A stretch of DNA of 34,541 nucleotides, taken from positions 1 to 34,541 of the forward strand of contig CAZEBR010000018.1 of NCBI GenBank assembly GCA_964510375.1, read 5' to 3'. The position numbers were made by a program, and so were the translations under genes. How positions within the stretch are numbered: the first letter of the stretch is position 1; each line of letters opens with the position of its first letter. Under the pieces are notes generated by a model. The model had not been told where the DNA came from and ran no database searches. It saw only the letters and a program-made list of their open reading frames with translations. The DNA is from CAYLJV01 sp964510375. GTDB lineage: Archaea > Hadarchaeota > Hadarchaeia > Hadarchaeales > JAGGTB01. Positions 8,175 to 16,495 of the stretch are shown here, piece by piece.

Positions 8175-8741
8175 TTGACCAAATCAAAAGTCGCATCGAT
8201 TTTGAGAAATGCACTACCCGTCCTGCTCGTATGTGCAGTAGTTCAGTTTGGGACCGGATCAGTTCTGGGTGGGATGGAGGAGAGTCTAAAGATTATCCCA
8301 GGAATCCTTGTAATGGTCCCTCCCTTACTCGCACTCAGAGGAAGCATAGGAGGAGCACTGGCCTCTCGACTCGGAACGGGACTCCACCAAGGTGTAATAG
8401 ATCCGGATGTCCTGTGGAATCCCGAGGTAAAAACGAATATCGCCGCAGCGCTCTTCCTTACCCTCCTGGTTTCGATCACGATAGGAATTCTTTCCTTCAG
8501 CATAACGATATTAACCGGCCTTCACGCCCCTACCCTTCCGTTTTTCCTGTCCCTGGTTTCCATCGCGATCATAGCGGCCGTACTTTCAGGGGTGGGATTG
8601 ACAGGTCTCACCGTATTCATAGCGCTCTTTTCCTACCGCCGCGGCTGGGACCCCGACAACGTGACTAGCCCTCTTACCGCCTCCATGGGCGACCTAATCA
8701 CGATGGCATCAATCTACGTAGCTGTAATCGTGGTGTTGTAA
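8175..8741 (+). CDS. MgtE-type divalent cation transporter, half-size membrane protein A
   Basis: A 188-residue polytopic membrane protein corresponding to the MgtE/SLC41 transmembrane domain without the cytoplasmic N and CBS domains of bacterial MgtE. The conserved helix VPPLLALRGSIGGALASRL (about 48-66) and GWDPDNVTSPLTASMGD (about 156-172), with its acidic residues, match the MgtE ion pathway. About five membrane helices are visible. The start is TTG, supported by AGGGG eight bases upstream; no ATG fits. One base separates it from the second MgtE-like gene, so the two probably assemble as a heterodimer. It likely carries Mg2+ or another divalent cation. Confidence 0.88.
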   Translation: MTKSKVASILRNALPVLLVCAVVQFGTGSVLGGMEESLKIIPGILVMVPPLLALRGSIGGALASRLGTGLHQGVIDPDVLWNPEVKTNIAAALFLTLLVSITIGILSFSITILTGLHAPTLPFFLSLVSIAIIAAVLSGVGLTGLTVFIALFSYRRGWDPDNVTSPLTASMGDLITMASIYVAVIVVL

Positions 8742-8742
8742 A

Positions 8743-9297
8743 ATGGCCGTATACGAATTCAAAAAAATAGTCTCGGAGAGCTATAGGGTGCTCGTAATAA
8801 GCGTCTTGATAGGACTGTTTGCGGGATATCTACTGGACTATTACTCCGGCCAGGGAAAAATAACTGCTTTAATTTTGGCCATGGTACCGCCGATAAACGG
8901 AATAGGTGGAAACATCGGCAGCATTCTAGGAGCGCGCCTATCGTCGGCCCTTCATCTTGGAACCATTACGCCGGATTTCAGTGGACAGGATGCGCTCAGG
9001 GTAAACATATTCGCTTCCCTTTCCCTAGGACTAGTCATCTTCTCTTTTGTGGGATCATTATTCTTCGGTTCGGCCATAATATCCGGACAAACCGTGACGG
9101 AGGCACTCCGAACAACGATCATATTCTTCGGCGCGGGCATGATACTTACCGGCATTATCTCGCTCGTCAGCATAACCACGGCGTTTCTGTCCTATCTGAA
9201 GGGTATCGACCCGGACAACGTGGTAATACCGATCGTGACGAGTACCGTAGACGTGGCAGGAGTAATAAGCTTACTAATAATGATACACATAATTTAG
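8743..9297 (+). CDS. MgtE-type divalent cation transporter, half-size membrane protein B
   Basis: A 184-residue paralogue of the preceding gene with the same helix plan. VPPINGIGGNIGSILGARLSS corresponds to the VPPLLALRGSIGG helix of partner A, and GIDPDNVVIPIVTSTVDVAG to GWDPDNVTSPLTASMGD. The acidic residues in the DPDN and TVD motifs are candidates for cation coordination. There are no CBS domains. The pair followed by a PhoU/TrkA_C protein forms a compact operon (spacings of 1 and 9 bases) seen in other archaea. I infer a heteromeric channel whose gating is delegated to the downstream soluble protein. Confidence 0.88.
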   Translation: MAVYEFKKIVSESYRVLVISVLIGLFAGYLLDYYSGQGKITALILAMVPPINGIGGNIGSILGARLSSALHLGTITPDFSGQDALRVNIFASLSLGLVIFSFVGSLFFGSAIISGQTVTEALRTTIIFFGAGMILTGIISLVSITTAFLSYLKGIDPDNVVIPIVTSTVDVAGVISLLIMIHII

Positions 9298-9306
9298 GGG
9301 GAACTC

Positions 9307-10503
9307 ATGCCGGAAGAAGAAATCAAAAATCATAACGTGAGGGAACTTTTAACGGAAACCAAAGACGTTTCCGATTCTATCATCGACCTAGCTTATGCAT
9401 CCATCCTTTACGAAGACAAAGAAATGGCGAAGCAGGTACGAAAGCTCGAAAACCGAATGGACGAGCTGATGTATCAAATAAGAGTCCTCGTGGCCATGTC
9501 CGCAAGGAGCTACGAGGATGCGGAAATGATGACCGGTATACTACAGATAGCCAGCGCGGCGGAGTCCATATCCAATGCGGCGGGGGACCTGGCCAACCTA
9601 GTTCTCAGAGAAATAGACATCCATCCGGTCATAAAGGACACACTGAAGTACGCCGAGGAGAAGATTTCCAGATTAGTTGTTGGCGCAGATTCGGACTTGA
9701 TAGGAGAGAGACTTCGTGACCTCAAACTTCCCTCACAGCTCGCAATTTGGGTCTTGGCCATCAAACGAGATGATTCTTGGAAGATAATGCCGGACTCGGA
9801 CGAGACAATCGAAGAAGGAGACACTATATTCGTAAGGGGGCCACAGGACGGAGTCGACAAACTCAGCTTCATGGCTGATTCGGAGGAAATCGACTGGACG
9901 GTGAGCGAAAAATACGAGAGACTCAGAAAATTGCTCTCCGACATGAGGGATACCGGGTGTCTACTCGTGGACTTGGCCTTCTACTCGATCCTATTCAAAT
10001 CCAAAGAGGTAGCAGAGGAGGTTAGGAAACTGGAGGAGAGGTTTGACGAGCTGAACTACGAGGCTTGGAGGGAGGTTTTGAAAGCCTCAAAAAAAGAAGA
10101 AAACGTCATGTACTTAAACAGCGCTCTGCAGATCGTCAAATCCCTAGAAAGCATTTCGGATGCCGCAGATTCTATTTCGGACATCATGCTTAGAGGAGTG
10201 GAAATGCATCCCGTATTCGAGAAGGCCCTAGAACAAGCGGACGAAAACATCGCCAGAGTTCAGGTATCCCCAGATTCCTCGTTGACCGGAAGAACCCTTG
10301 AAAAGCTCGACCTGTGGAGGCGAAGAGGGGTATACGTGCTCGTATTGAGGAAGGGAGATAGTTACATCCTTAACCCCAGCAAAAAAACCGTCATCGACGA
10401 AGGGGACGTCCTAATAATCAGGGGATCATTCAAATCCGTAGAAGAACTTACAAAGGTCGCAAGGGGAGAAAAACTTTGGAAGGATCTGGAAATAGTTAGT
10501 TAA
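9307..10503 (+). CDS. Tandem PhoU-TrkA_C regulator of cation transport
   Basis: A 398-residue soluble protein built from an internal duplication. Residues about 10-110 form a PhoU-like helical domain (LLTETKDVSDSIIDLAYASI), and about 118-195 a TrkA_C/RCK_C domain (GADSDLIGERLRDLKL, then TIEEGDTIFVRG). The unit repeats at about 202-305 (LLSDMRDTGCLLVDLAFYSI) and 313-390 (SPDSSLTGRTLEKLDL, then VIDEGDVLIIRG). TrkA_C domains bind small ligands and gate cation transporters, and PhoU domains are regulatory helical bundles. Its operon with two CBS-less MgtE halves suggests it is their gating subunit. This is inferred from architecture and position. Confidence 0.9.
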   Translation: MPEEEIKNHNVRELLTETKDVSDSIIDLAYASILYEDKEMAKQVRKLENRMDELMYQIRVLVAMSARSYEDAEMMTGILQIASAAESISNAAGDLANLVLREIDIHPVIKDTLKYAEEKISRLVVGADSDLIGERLRDLKLPSQLAIWVLAIKRDDSWKIMPDSDETIEEGDTIFVRGPQDGVDKLSFMADSEEIDWTVSEKYERLRKLLSDMRDTGCLLVDLAFYSILFKSKEVAEEVRKLEERFDELNYEAWREVLKASKKEENVMYLNSALQIVKSLESISDAADSISDIMLRGVEMHPVFEKALEQADENIARVQVSPDSSLTGRTLEKLDLWRRRGVYVLVLRKGDSYILNPSKKTVIDEGDVLIIRGSFKSVEELTKVARGEKLWKDLEIVS

Positions 10504-10521
10504 TCCAGTTCTCTTATAGAT

Positions 10522-11067
10522 TTATTGTTCCAGGCTTAATAGGGCCACCTTTTCCAGTATTAAATCCTTCAAGGAGAAAGCTCCAGCCCGGCTTTCGTCG
10601 ATGGAATAAATATCCAATAAATTTTCAAATTTTTTATCATCTATTTCTAAAACTTCATCCATCCTTTCGATATCCAATTGGTCAAAGATATCATTCAAGC
10701 TTTTTTCTACCTTGGAGGAAGACTGCCCCACAATCAGCACAGCAACACTTTCAGTCTCCTCACTTATCCCGACACAATCTAAAGATTTGTTTATCTGTCT
10801 GAGTCCGGCCACCCAACACGTAAATTCGATTCTAGATGAGTTAGCAAAAGCCCTGTCCCTCTCCAGAGCATCCAATGCAAGTCTCACGGAATGGAAAAGA
10901 TGGTCCGAACCCGCCACGCATGAAGCATCGAAAAGCTGGCTAACGGTCTCATTACTCTCGTCGATATCCTCGATACTTCGAATTACCTCCTCGATATCAT
11001 TCAGCTCTATTCGCCCGCCGGCCACTTCTACGAACCGTTTCCCAAAATCCCCATGAATTTCCATCAT
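10522..11067 (-). CDS. cgi121: KEOPS complex subunit Cgi121
   Basis: A 181-residue Cgi121/TPRKB-like protein, the KEOPS subunit that contacts the tRNA 3' end and binds Bud32 during t6A37 synthesis. The recognisable parts are LFHSVRLALDALERDRAFANS, then IEFTCWVAGLRQINKSLDCVG, VAVLIVG, and the C-terminal LKDLILEKVALLSLEQ. The family normally ends this way. Two adjacent ATGs are possible starts behind AAAGGTTG; I use the first. The gene is divergent from the RPA/aIF2-beta operon and has its own TATA box. Other KEOPS genes (kae1, bud32, pcc1) are not in the window. Confidence 0.88.
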   Translation of the reverse strand: MMEIHGDFGKRFVEVAGGRIELNDIEEVIRSIEDIDESNETVSQLFDASCVAGSDHLFHSVRLALDALERDRAFANSSRIEFTCWVAGLRQINKSLDCVGISEETESVAVLIVGQSSSKVEKSLNDIFDQLDIERMDEVLEIDDKKFENLLDIYSIDESRAGAFSLKDLILEKVALLSLEQ

Positions 11068-11096
11068 TGTTTCAACCTTTTGATAAACCGGGATCC

Positions 11097-11106
11097 TTTT
11101 AAATAC
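11097..11106 (-). promoter_or_regulatory. TATA box for cgi121
   Basis: The minus strand reads GTATTTAAAA, about 35 bases upstream of the ATG, implying a leader of only about 10 bases. Confidence 0.55.
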
Positions 11107-11150
11107 CCAAGCCCGTGACCAGGGCGCAGAAAGATGGAGACTTTTCCGAA

Positions 11151-11160
11151 TTATTAAAAG
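11151..11160 (+). promoter_or_regulatory. Probable TATA box for the RPA/aIF2-beta/NMD3 operon
   Basis: TTATTAAAAG lies 49-58 bases before the TTG start at 11209. An AGGAGGT ribosome binding site lies between them. Confidence 0.45.
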
Positions 11161-11208
11161 CCGTTCAAAACAAACAGCAATTAATTACTCCAGGAGGTCC
11201 GGATAGAA

Positions 11209-11967
11209 TTGGGAAGCCCGATGAGATCTACTGCGAAAAAAGTAAAGATAGAGGACATAACAAATGGCGAGTTCGCTAATTCGCCGGAAGGGGAACCGAA
11301 TTACCTTAACACACCGTGGGATCAAGAACTCCTGAGAGTCAACATCATAGCCACTATCGTGGAAAAATTTGTAAGGGATGATGGGGACTACGCAACTCTC
11401 CGCCTTGACGATGGAAGCGAAACAATAAGAGCGAAAGCTTGGTCCGATGGCGTCAGAGAATTCGAAAAATATGAAGTTGGTGATCTGGTTAAGGTTATCG
11501 GCAAGGTGAGAGAATACGAGGGGGAAATACATCTGGTCCCTGAAGTCATGCGGGAGGTAAAAGACCCGAACTGGGAACTGGTCCGAGAACTCGAAATCCT
11601 AGAAAAGAGAAAAAAATTACTCCAGGAAGGTAAGGAACCGGAATTTGAAGAAGAAGAGGAGGAAACAGGGGAAGAAACCCAGAGAGAAACTCGGAGACAA
11701 GAAGATCAAGCAAAGGAGGTAGGAACAATCGAAAGCCTCGGCGAGTCTACCGATGACGAGATAGAAAAGGAGGAGGTCTCGGAAGACCTGAAGGACCAAC
11801 TCCTCATAGCGCTGGATAAGATCGAAGGGGAAGAAGGTGCATCATTGGACGATCTTGCTGAGGAAATAGAGGAGCCCAAGTCAAAAACTGAGGAGGTCAT
11901 GGGGGCATTATTAAATGAAGATAAAGCATACGAACCAATAGCCGGCAGGTTCAAACGGCTGGGATAG
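11209..11967 (+). CDS. RPA-family single-stranded DNA-binding protein (OB fold plus winged helix)
   Basis: A 252-residue protein. An OB fold covers about 35-125 (NIIATIVEKFVRDDGDYATL, DDGSETIRAKAWSDGV, then GDLVKVIGKVREYEGEIHLV). A very acidic linker runs over about 140-190. A winged-helix-like C-terminus follows at about 195-252 (LLIALDKIEGEEGASLDDLAEE). This OB-linker-WH order mirrors eukaryotic RPA32 and archaeal RPA-associated proteins, so a role in ssDNA binding with replication or repair partners is likely. The TTG start is preferred because AGGAGGT lies 10 bases upstream; an ATG four codons later is the alternative. It leads the operon with aIF2-beta, DUF424 and NMD3. Confidence 0.82.
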   Translation: MGSPMRSTAKKVKIEDITNGEFANSPEGEPNYLNTPWDQELLRVNIIATIVEKFVRDDGDYATLRLDDGSETIRAKAWSDGVREFEKYEVGDLVKVIGKVREYEGEIHLVPEVMREVKDPNWELVRELEILEKRKKLLQEGKEPEFEEEEEETGEETQRETRRQEDQAKEVGTIESLGESTDDEIEKEEVSEDLKDQLLIALDKIEGEEGASLDDLAEEIEEPKSKTEEVMGALLNEDKAYEPIAGRFKRLG

Positions 11968-11970
11968 AAG

Positions 11971-12378
11971 ATGTCAGAAGATTATGAAAAATTATTGGAT
12001 CGTGCATACGAAGAAATTCCCGAAACCAGCAGCGAGAAAAAGAGATTCAAAGTTCCCGAGGCCGAAGTAGATATTTCAGGAAATCAGAGTACCCTGAAAA
12101 ATTTGAAGTCCATAGCCAACGATCTGGGACGTGAACCCGATCACCTAATGAAGTACCTCCTAAACGAGCTCGGGACGGCAGGACATCGCGAGGATTCCAG
12201 TGCGAGGTTTCAAGGAAAATTCGACAAGGAAGACATCCAAGAGAGGATAGATGAGTACACGGAGGAATACGTCCTCTGTAGCGAATGCGGGAGGCCGGAC
12301 ACGAAGCTCAAAAAGGAGTCGGGAGTCACAATACTCAAGTGTGACGCATGTGGCGCCCGATCATCCACAAAGGGATAG
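11971..12378 (+). CDS. aif2b: Translation initiation factor aIF2 beta subunit
   Basis: A 135-residue aIF2-beta, part of the heterotrimer that delivers initiator tRNA to the small ribosomal subunit. The N-terminal helix (YEKLLDRAYEEIP) binds the gamma subunit. The central domain carries FKVPEAEVDISGNQSTLKN and RFQGKFDKEDIQERIDEY. The C-terminal zinc ribbon has C103, C106, C124 and C127 (CSECGRPDT and CDACGAR). Length and domain order are normal. It starts three bases after the RPA-like gene and is followed after three bases by the DUF424 gene, so the cluster is one transcript. Confidence 0.96.
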   Translation: MSEDYEKLLDRAYEEIPETSSEKKRFKVPEAEVDISGNQSTLKNLKSIANDLGREPDHLMKYLLNELGTAGHREDSSARFQGKFDKEDIQERIDEYTEEYVLCSECGRPDTKLKKESGVTILKCDACGARSSTKG

Positions 12379-12381
12379 TAA

Positions 12382-12672
12382 ATGCCTCAGCTTTCAATGA
12401 AAAGGAAGAGTGGCGAAGTAGTGGTGACTGTTTGTGACTCCGAACTGTTCGGAAAAAAGCTGAGGGAAGGAAATCTAAGTCTGGAAATAAATGAATCGTT
12501 CTATGGAGGAGAAGAAATGAGAATCGAAGAATGCTTGGAAAAATTAAAAGAAGCGACGATAGCGAATCTTGTGGGATCCGTAGTCGACCACGCGCTCGAA
12601 GAGGGGCTTCTGGACGAAGAAAATGTCCTCGAGATCGAAGGAGTACGACACGCGCAACTTGCCAGATATTAA
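12382..12672 (+). CDS. DUF424 family protein
   Basis: A 96-residue member of the archaeal DUF424 family, whose genes are often found next to aIF2-beta and NMD3. The body is one small alpha/beta domain: VVVTVCDSELFGKKLREGNL, an LEINESFYGGEE loop, then ATIANLVGSVVDHALEEGL and the C-terminal VLEIEGVRHAQLARY. The biochemical role is not established. Its constant position between initiation factor and ribosome export/maturation genes suggests a part in translation. The ATG lies three bases after the previous stop. Confidence 0.88.
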   Translation: MPQLSMKRKSGEVVVTVCDSELFGKKLREGNLSLEINESFYGGEEMRIEECLEKLKEATIANLVGSVVDHALEEGLLDEENVLEIEGVRHAQLARY

Positions 12673-12690
12673 GGATTTTGGTGACACGAC

Positions 12691-13472
12691 ATGGAAAAGT
12701 TCTGCTATAGATGTGGAGCTCTCGAAAAAGAGAAAGGTCCATTGATAGACGGACTCTGTCGGGACTGTTTTTTGGAGGAAAATCCGCTGCTAAAGGTNNN
12801 NNNNNNNAACTAGAAATTTGTAATCAGTGCGGAGCCTACTTCATAGATAACGACTTTTTCGACATAAAGGCGAACCCGGCTCGAGAGTATTTGGAGGGAG
12901 CCAAAAAACTGGTACTCTCGGAACTGGAGGTCCTACAAATGGGTCCCACCGGGGTAAGGTATGTTGACTTCGAAGATTCGGAGAATGTCGATGTCGGATT
13001 AAGAGCGGATTATACGGAGTCCGATAATATAGTTGTGGAAGTAGAGGTACAAACGAAAATTACCGAGTCGCAGGAGGAACCATACACTGAAAAAGCAAAA
13101 ACCATCGTCGAAACGGCCCAAACCCGTTGCGAGGTCTGTAGAAAAATCGATACCGGCTACTACGAAGCCGTACTGCAGGTAAGGGGTCAGGAAGAAATTC
13201 CGGAGGAAAGACTTTCCCAGATATATCAAGACATTCAGGAAGAGTTCTCAAAAATTCACGATCGAAACAGGGAAGAATTCGTATCCAAGATAAAGAGAAA
13301 ACACGGAGGGATAGACCTCTATGCGAGCTCTTCACAACTCGCCCACGAGCTGGGAAGGTTCCTCAAAAACGAATACGGGGCCGAAATAGACGAATCCGCA
13401 GAGCTGATAGGGCAAACGTCGGAAGGAGAAGACAACTACAGGGTCACGGTTGTCGCGAGACTCCCGTTCTGA
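12691..13472 (+). CDS. nmd3: NMD3-family 60S/50S subunit maturation protein (interrupted by assembly gap)
   Basis: Archaeal NMD3 homologue. The ATG at 12691 follows GGTGA and opens MEKFCYRCGALEKEKG, then LIDGLCRDCFLEENPLLKV, a zinc-binding motif with C5, C8, C23 and C26. After ten Ns the text continues LEICNQCGAYFIDNDFF, matching the second cysteine pair. Later parts include QTRCEVCRKIDTGYYEAVLQ, the family's conserved core. The reading frame before the gap differs from that after it, so the real gap cannot be ten bases. A length of 2 modulo 3, probably about 11-23 bases, would restore it. It ends four bases from the convergent pirin stop and is the last gene of the operon. Confidence 0.88.
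12798..12807. other. Assembly gap of 10 N inside nmd3
   Basis: Ten Ns between codons encoding ENPLLKV and LEICNQC. The flanking frames disagree by one base, which shows that the N count is not the true distance. Family comparison suggests that only a few codons are missing. Confidence 0.9.
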
Positions 13473-13476
13473 TCTT

Positions 13477-14211
13477 TCAAGACTGAGAGTTTTGAGCTGG
13501 GGTTATCCTTCTACTATTAAATGGTTCACCCGACGCCAAAGCGAACATAAGATCGGACTGGGCATCCACGACGACCTTGTCACTTTTTGGAAGTACAAGA
13601 GTTCCCTCACTTAACTGAACATCTCCGTCGTACTCGCCCTTTCCGGAGATAACGTAGAGGAATGAGCTGTGCTCTTCCTCAAGCTCCCTATCAAATCTCG
13701 ATCCATTATCCATATCAACCAAAAAATATCTTACCGGCGTATTCAGGCGGATCGGAGAACCATCACCCACTATAGTCCTCACCTTTATCCCATCTTTCTC
13801 CTTTAGTGGAAGGCTCTCGGAATCGCCCTTCTCATACCTCGGCTCCATATTCTTCAAATCCTCAGGGAGCTCGACCCACAATTGGAGACCATGATTCAGC
13901 CCTTCGGTACCCGGCATCTCGGAGTGCCTAAGACCGCTACCTGTGATCATAAGCTGTGCCTCCCCCTCCTCGATTCTGCCGGAAGCTCCGCTACTATCTT
14001 CGTGTTCAAACGCACCTTGAAGCATGTATGTGATTGCCTCGAAACTGCTATGAGAATGCATAGGAAATCCGGCAGGAGGTTCCACGAAAAACTCATCAAA
14101 GAGGAGAAAAGGGTCTACCTTCTGTACTTCATTCGTGGGGAAAGCCCTCTTCACCCTAGCTCCTTCTCCTTCTGGCATTACCTTGGCTTCGGAAAGAATA
14201 TAGTCACCCAT
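13477..14211 (-). CDS. Pirin family bicupin
   Basis: A 244-residue pirin-like protein with two cupin barrels. The N-terminal cupin has the DPFLLFDEFF motif, then the metal ligands H52 and H54 (FPMHSHSSFEAITYML) and H96 and E98 (GLRHSEMP), the same HxH...HxE set as in human pirin. The C-terminal cupin (TPVRYFLVDMDNGSRFD onward) lacks obvious metal ligands. Prokaryotic pirins have been reported as quercetin dioxygenases or regulators; the physiological role here is unknown. GGGGGAT precedes the ATG. It is convergent with nmd3 and divergent from cysS. Confidence 0.92.
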   Translation of the reverse strand: MGDYILSEAKVMPEGEGARVKRAFPTNEVQKVDPFLLFDEFFVEPPAGFPMHSHSSFEAITYMLQGAFEHEDSSGASGRIEEGEAQLMITGSGLRHSEMPGTEGLNHGLQLWVELPEDLKNMEPRYEKGDSESLPLKEKDGIKVRTIVGDGSPIRLNTPVRYFLVDMDNGSRFDRELEEEHSSFLYVISGKGEYDGDVQLSEGTLVLPKSDKVVVDAQSDLMFALASGEPFNSRRITPAQNSQS

Positions 14212-14352
14212 AATTATCCCCCATCCAAACCAAGTGTCTCCATTATTTTTAAAACAAGCAGAAAATGCTACGCAAAATCGAGGGCTACTCGTTATTAGGA
14301 AGGCAAATAACCAATATTACGAACGGTCGTAAGTGGAAACTGGTGCCATAAA

Positions 14353-15786
14353 ATGTCTCTGAAGGTCTACAACTCCCTGTCGAACGAGAAAGAAGAATTT
14401 GTACCCATAGACGAAGATCTAGTAAGAATGTACATCTGCGGACAGACGGTCTACGACTACATGCACATTGGACACGCACGAACATACGTGGCCTTCGATA
14501 TAATTAGGAGGTATCTAGAGCACAAGGGATACTCCGTAAAAACAGTCATCAACATCACGGACGTCAACGACAAAATAAACGACCGGGCAAAGGATGAAAG
14601 TAGATCGCCGTGGGAGGTGGCCGAAGAGTTCGCCACGATAAATCTTGAGGACTATCGATCGCTCAACATTAGAGCAGACGCTCACCCAAAGGCGTCCGAG
14701 TACATGCAGGAAATGATAGATCTCGTAAGGGCGATCGAGGAGGAGGGAATCGCTTACGAGGTGGAGGGGGACGTCTTCTTCGACACGACCAAATTCCCCG
14801 ACTACGGGAAGCTCTCCAATCAGGACATGGAAAACATGGAGTCCGCCAGAGAGGAAGACATTGTATCGATAGAAAAGAAGAGGAACCCGCAGGACTTCGT
14901 GCTCTGGAAGTCAAGAGAAGGGTCCGAGTATTCCCCGACCTGGGACTCTCCGTGGGGAGAGGGCATTCCAGGCTGGCACATAGAGTGCTCCGCGATGTCA
15001 ATGTCGCTTTTAGGCGAGCGGATGGACATCCACGGCGGCGGATCGGACCTCACCTTCCCCCACCACGAAAACGAAACCGCCCAGGTCGAGGGCGTGACGG
15101 GCGAAAGATGGGTAAAATACTGGATGCACACCGGCCTCGTGAGAATCAAGGAAGAGAAAATGTCCAAGTCCCTGAGCAACTTCGTACCCGCCAGAGAAGT
15201 CCTGGAAGACTACGGATCCGAAGCCATCAGGCTCATGGTGGCGAGTTCTCACTACAGAGAACCCATGGACTATTCGGACGAAAAGATGGAGGAGGCCAGT
15301 AGAAACGTGCAGAGCCTGAAGACCACCCTTGAAGACATACGGGCGGAAATTAGGGCTTCCAAAAAGATACCCGACAAGCTGAACGAAGATGACAGGGAAT
15401 TCCTGGACGAGATTTTCAATCTGCGGGCGGAATTTATGGCCGCGATGAACGACGACTTCAATACTCCAAGGGCTCTGAAAAACATATACGAGCTCGAGAA
15501 ATCCGTAAACTCCTACCTATCAAAAAACCCGAAAAGAACAGTCTTGGAACGATCAGAAGAAACCTTCATCGAGCTCTGCTCTATTCTCGGTATCCTGCCC
15601 GAAAAAGAAGTGGAAAAGAATGAGACTTCAAAGCTAGAAAAGGTAGTCAAAGAAATATTAGAATTGAGAGAGGAACTCAGAGAGAAAGGGGATTATGAAA
15701 CGGCCGATTCGATTAGAAACGCCCTCGAAAAAACGGGAGTAAAAGTAGAGGATACGGACAGAGGGCCTAGGATAAAGAATTTATAG
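14353..15786 (+). CDS. cysS: Cysteinyl-tRNA synthetase
   Basis: A 477-residue class I aminoacyl-tRNA synthetase that charges tRNA-Cys. The HIGH motif is HIGH at 38-41 (YMHIGHARTYV), and KMSKS lies at about 269-273 (EEKMSKSLSNF). The zinc site of CysRS is visible in the ICGQTV cysteine (C29), GWHIECSAM (C212) and FPHHENE. The DALR-like helical C-terminus closes with RDGPRIKN-like residues (TDRGPRIKNL). A complete CysRS means this organism need not use the SepRS/SepCysS route for Cys-tRNA. It appears monocistronic and is divergent from pirin. Confidence 0.97.
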   Translation: MSLKVYNSLSNEKEEFVPIDEDLVRMYICGQTVYDYMHIGHARTYVAFDIIRRYLEHKGYSVKTVINITDVNDKINDRAKDESRSPWEVAEEFATINLEDYRSLNIRADAHPKASEYMQEMIDLVRAIEEEGIAYEVEGDVFFDTTKFPDYGKLSNQDMENMESAREEDIVSIEKKRNPQDFVLWKSREGSEYSPTWDSPWGEGIPGWHIECSAMSMSLLGERMDIHGGGSDLTFPHHENETAQVEGVTGERWVKYWMHTGLVRIKEEKMSKSLSNFVPAREVLEDYGSEAIRLMVASSHYREPMDYSDEKMEEASRNVQSLKTTLEDIRAEIRASKKIPDKLNEDDREFLDEIFNLRAEFMAAMNDDFNTPRALKNIYELEKSVNSYLSKNPKRTVLERSEETFIELCSILGILPEKEVEKNETSKLEKVVKEILELREELREKGDYETADSIRNALEKTGVKVEDTDRGPRIKNL

Positions 15787-15865
15787 ATTTTAACATCTGA
15801 ATCTGATTAAAAATATTTTAGACCCTCATAAAAATAAAAAAGGCCATATCGCCGAAATAAACGTG

Positions 15866-16303
15866 TTACTTTTTAAAAGCGTCCCGTGTCTCGTCGTCAA
15901 TCTTATCCGACGGCCTCAACGAAACTATATCCCCTGACTCTAACACCGTATCCCCCTTGGGTGTAATCTCCTCGTCTTTTCGATCAATCTCCACGAGCAA
16001 AACGTCCCCGCCCAGTAATCCTTGTTTGTCTATCTCCTCAACCGTTTTTCCCTCGACTTGAGAGCCCTTTTCGACTTTCAACTTTTCAACTTCTCCAACG
16101 GTCTTCTCGATTTCTTCGGCCACCTGCTCGCCGGCCTTCTCAATTTCCTTTGAGGCCTCTTCGGTCACCTTTTCTATCTCCTCTTTCACTCTCTCCACAT
16201 TTTCCGTGGCCTCTTTAGTCACCTTTTCGGCTGCCTTCTCGGTTACTTTTTCGATTTCTTCGGTTGCCTCCTCCGCTTCTTCTTTAATTTTTTTATCATT
16301 CAT
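15866..16303 (-). CDS. Long amphipathic-helix protein fused to a TrkA_C (RCK_C) domain
   Basis: A 145-residue protein in two parts. Residues about 1-75 are an almost uninterrupted Glu/Lys/Ala/Val helix with recurring EEIEKVTE-type units and no proline or aromatic residue, suggesting a coiled coil or surface-binding amphipathic helix. Residues about 80-140 are a TrkA_C domain (GSQVEGKTVEEIDKQGLLGG, VLLVEIDRKDEEITPKGDTV, LESGDIVSLRP). The ATG chosen has GGAGG eight bases upstream; an upstream GTG in frame lies within that site. No transporter gene is adjacent. A ligand-sensing role is possible from the RCK_C domain, but the partner is unknown. Confidence 0.82.
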   Translation of the reverse strand: MNDKKIKEEAEEATEEIEKVTEKAAEKVTKEATENVERVKEEIEKVTEEASKEIEKAGEQVAEEIEKTVGEVEKLKVEKGSQVEGKTVEEIDKQGLLGGDVLLVEIDRKDEEITPKGDTVLESGDIVSLRPSDKIDDETRDAFKK

Positions 16304-16340
16304 TCGTACATCCTCCACTAATTATTTCCCCTGTTTGGTC

Positions 16341-16350
16341 TATAAGTTTA
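16341..16350 (-). promoter_or_regulatory. Probable TATA box for the helix-TrkA_C gene
   Basis: The minus strand reads TAAACTTATA, 38-47 bases before the ATG at 16303, with the GGAGG ribosome binding site in between. Confidence 0.45.
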
Positions 16351-16495
16351 ATTGAAAGTACTTTTTCTTCCAAATATTATTATAAAGGCTCTGATTGGAA
16401 TTAATATTAATTCTAGGTCGAATAAAACTCTTGAAAACATGGTAATACTATTTTGAGAAATATTGAAAAGTAAGAAAACAAAAAGAAGAATGAAA

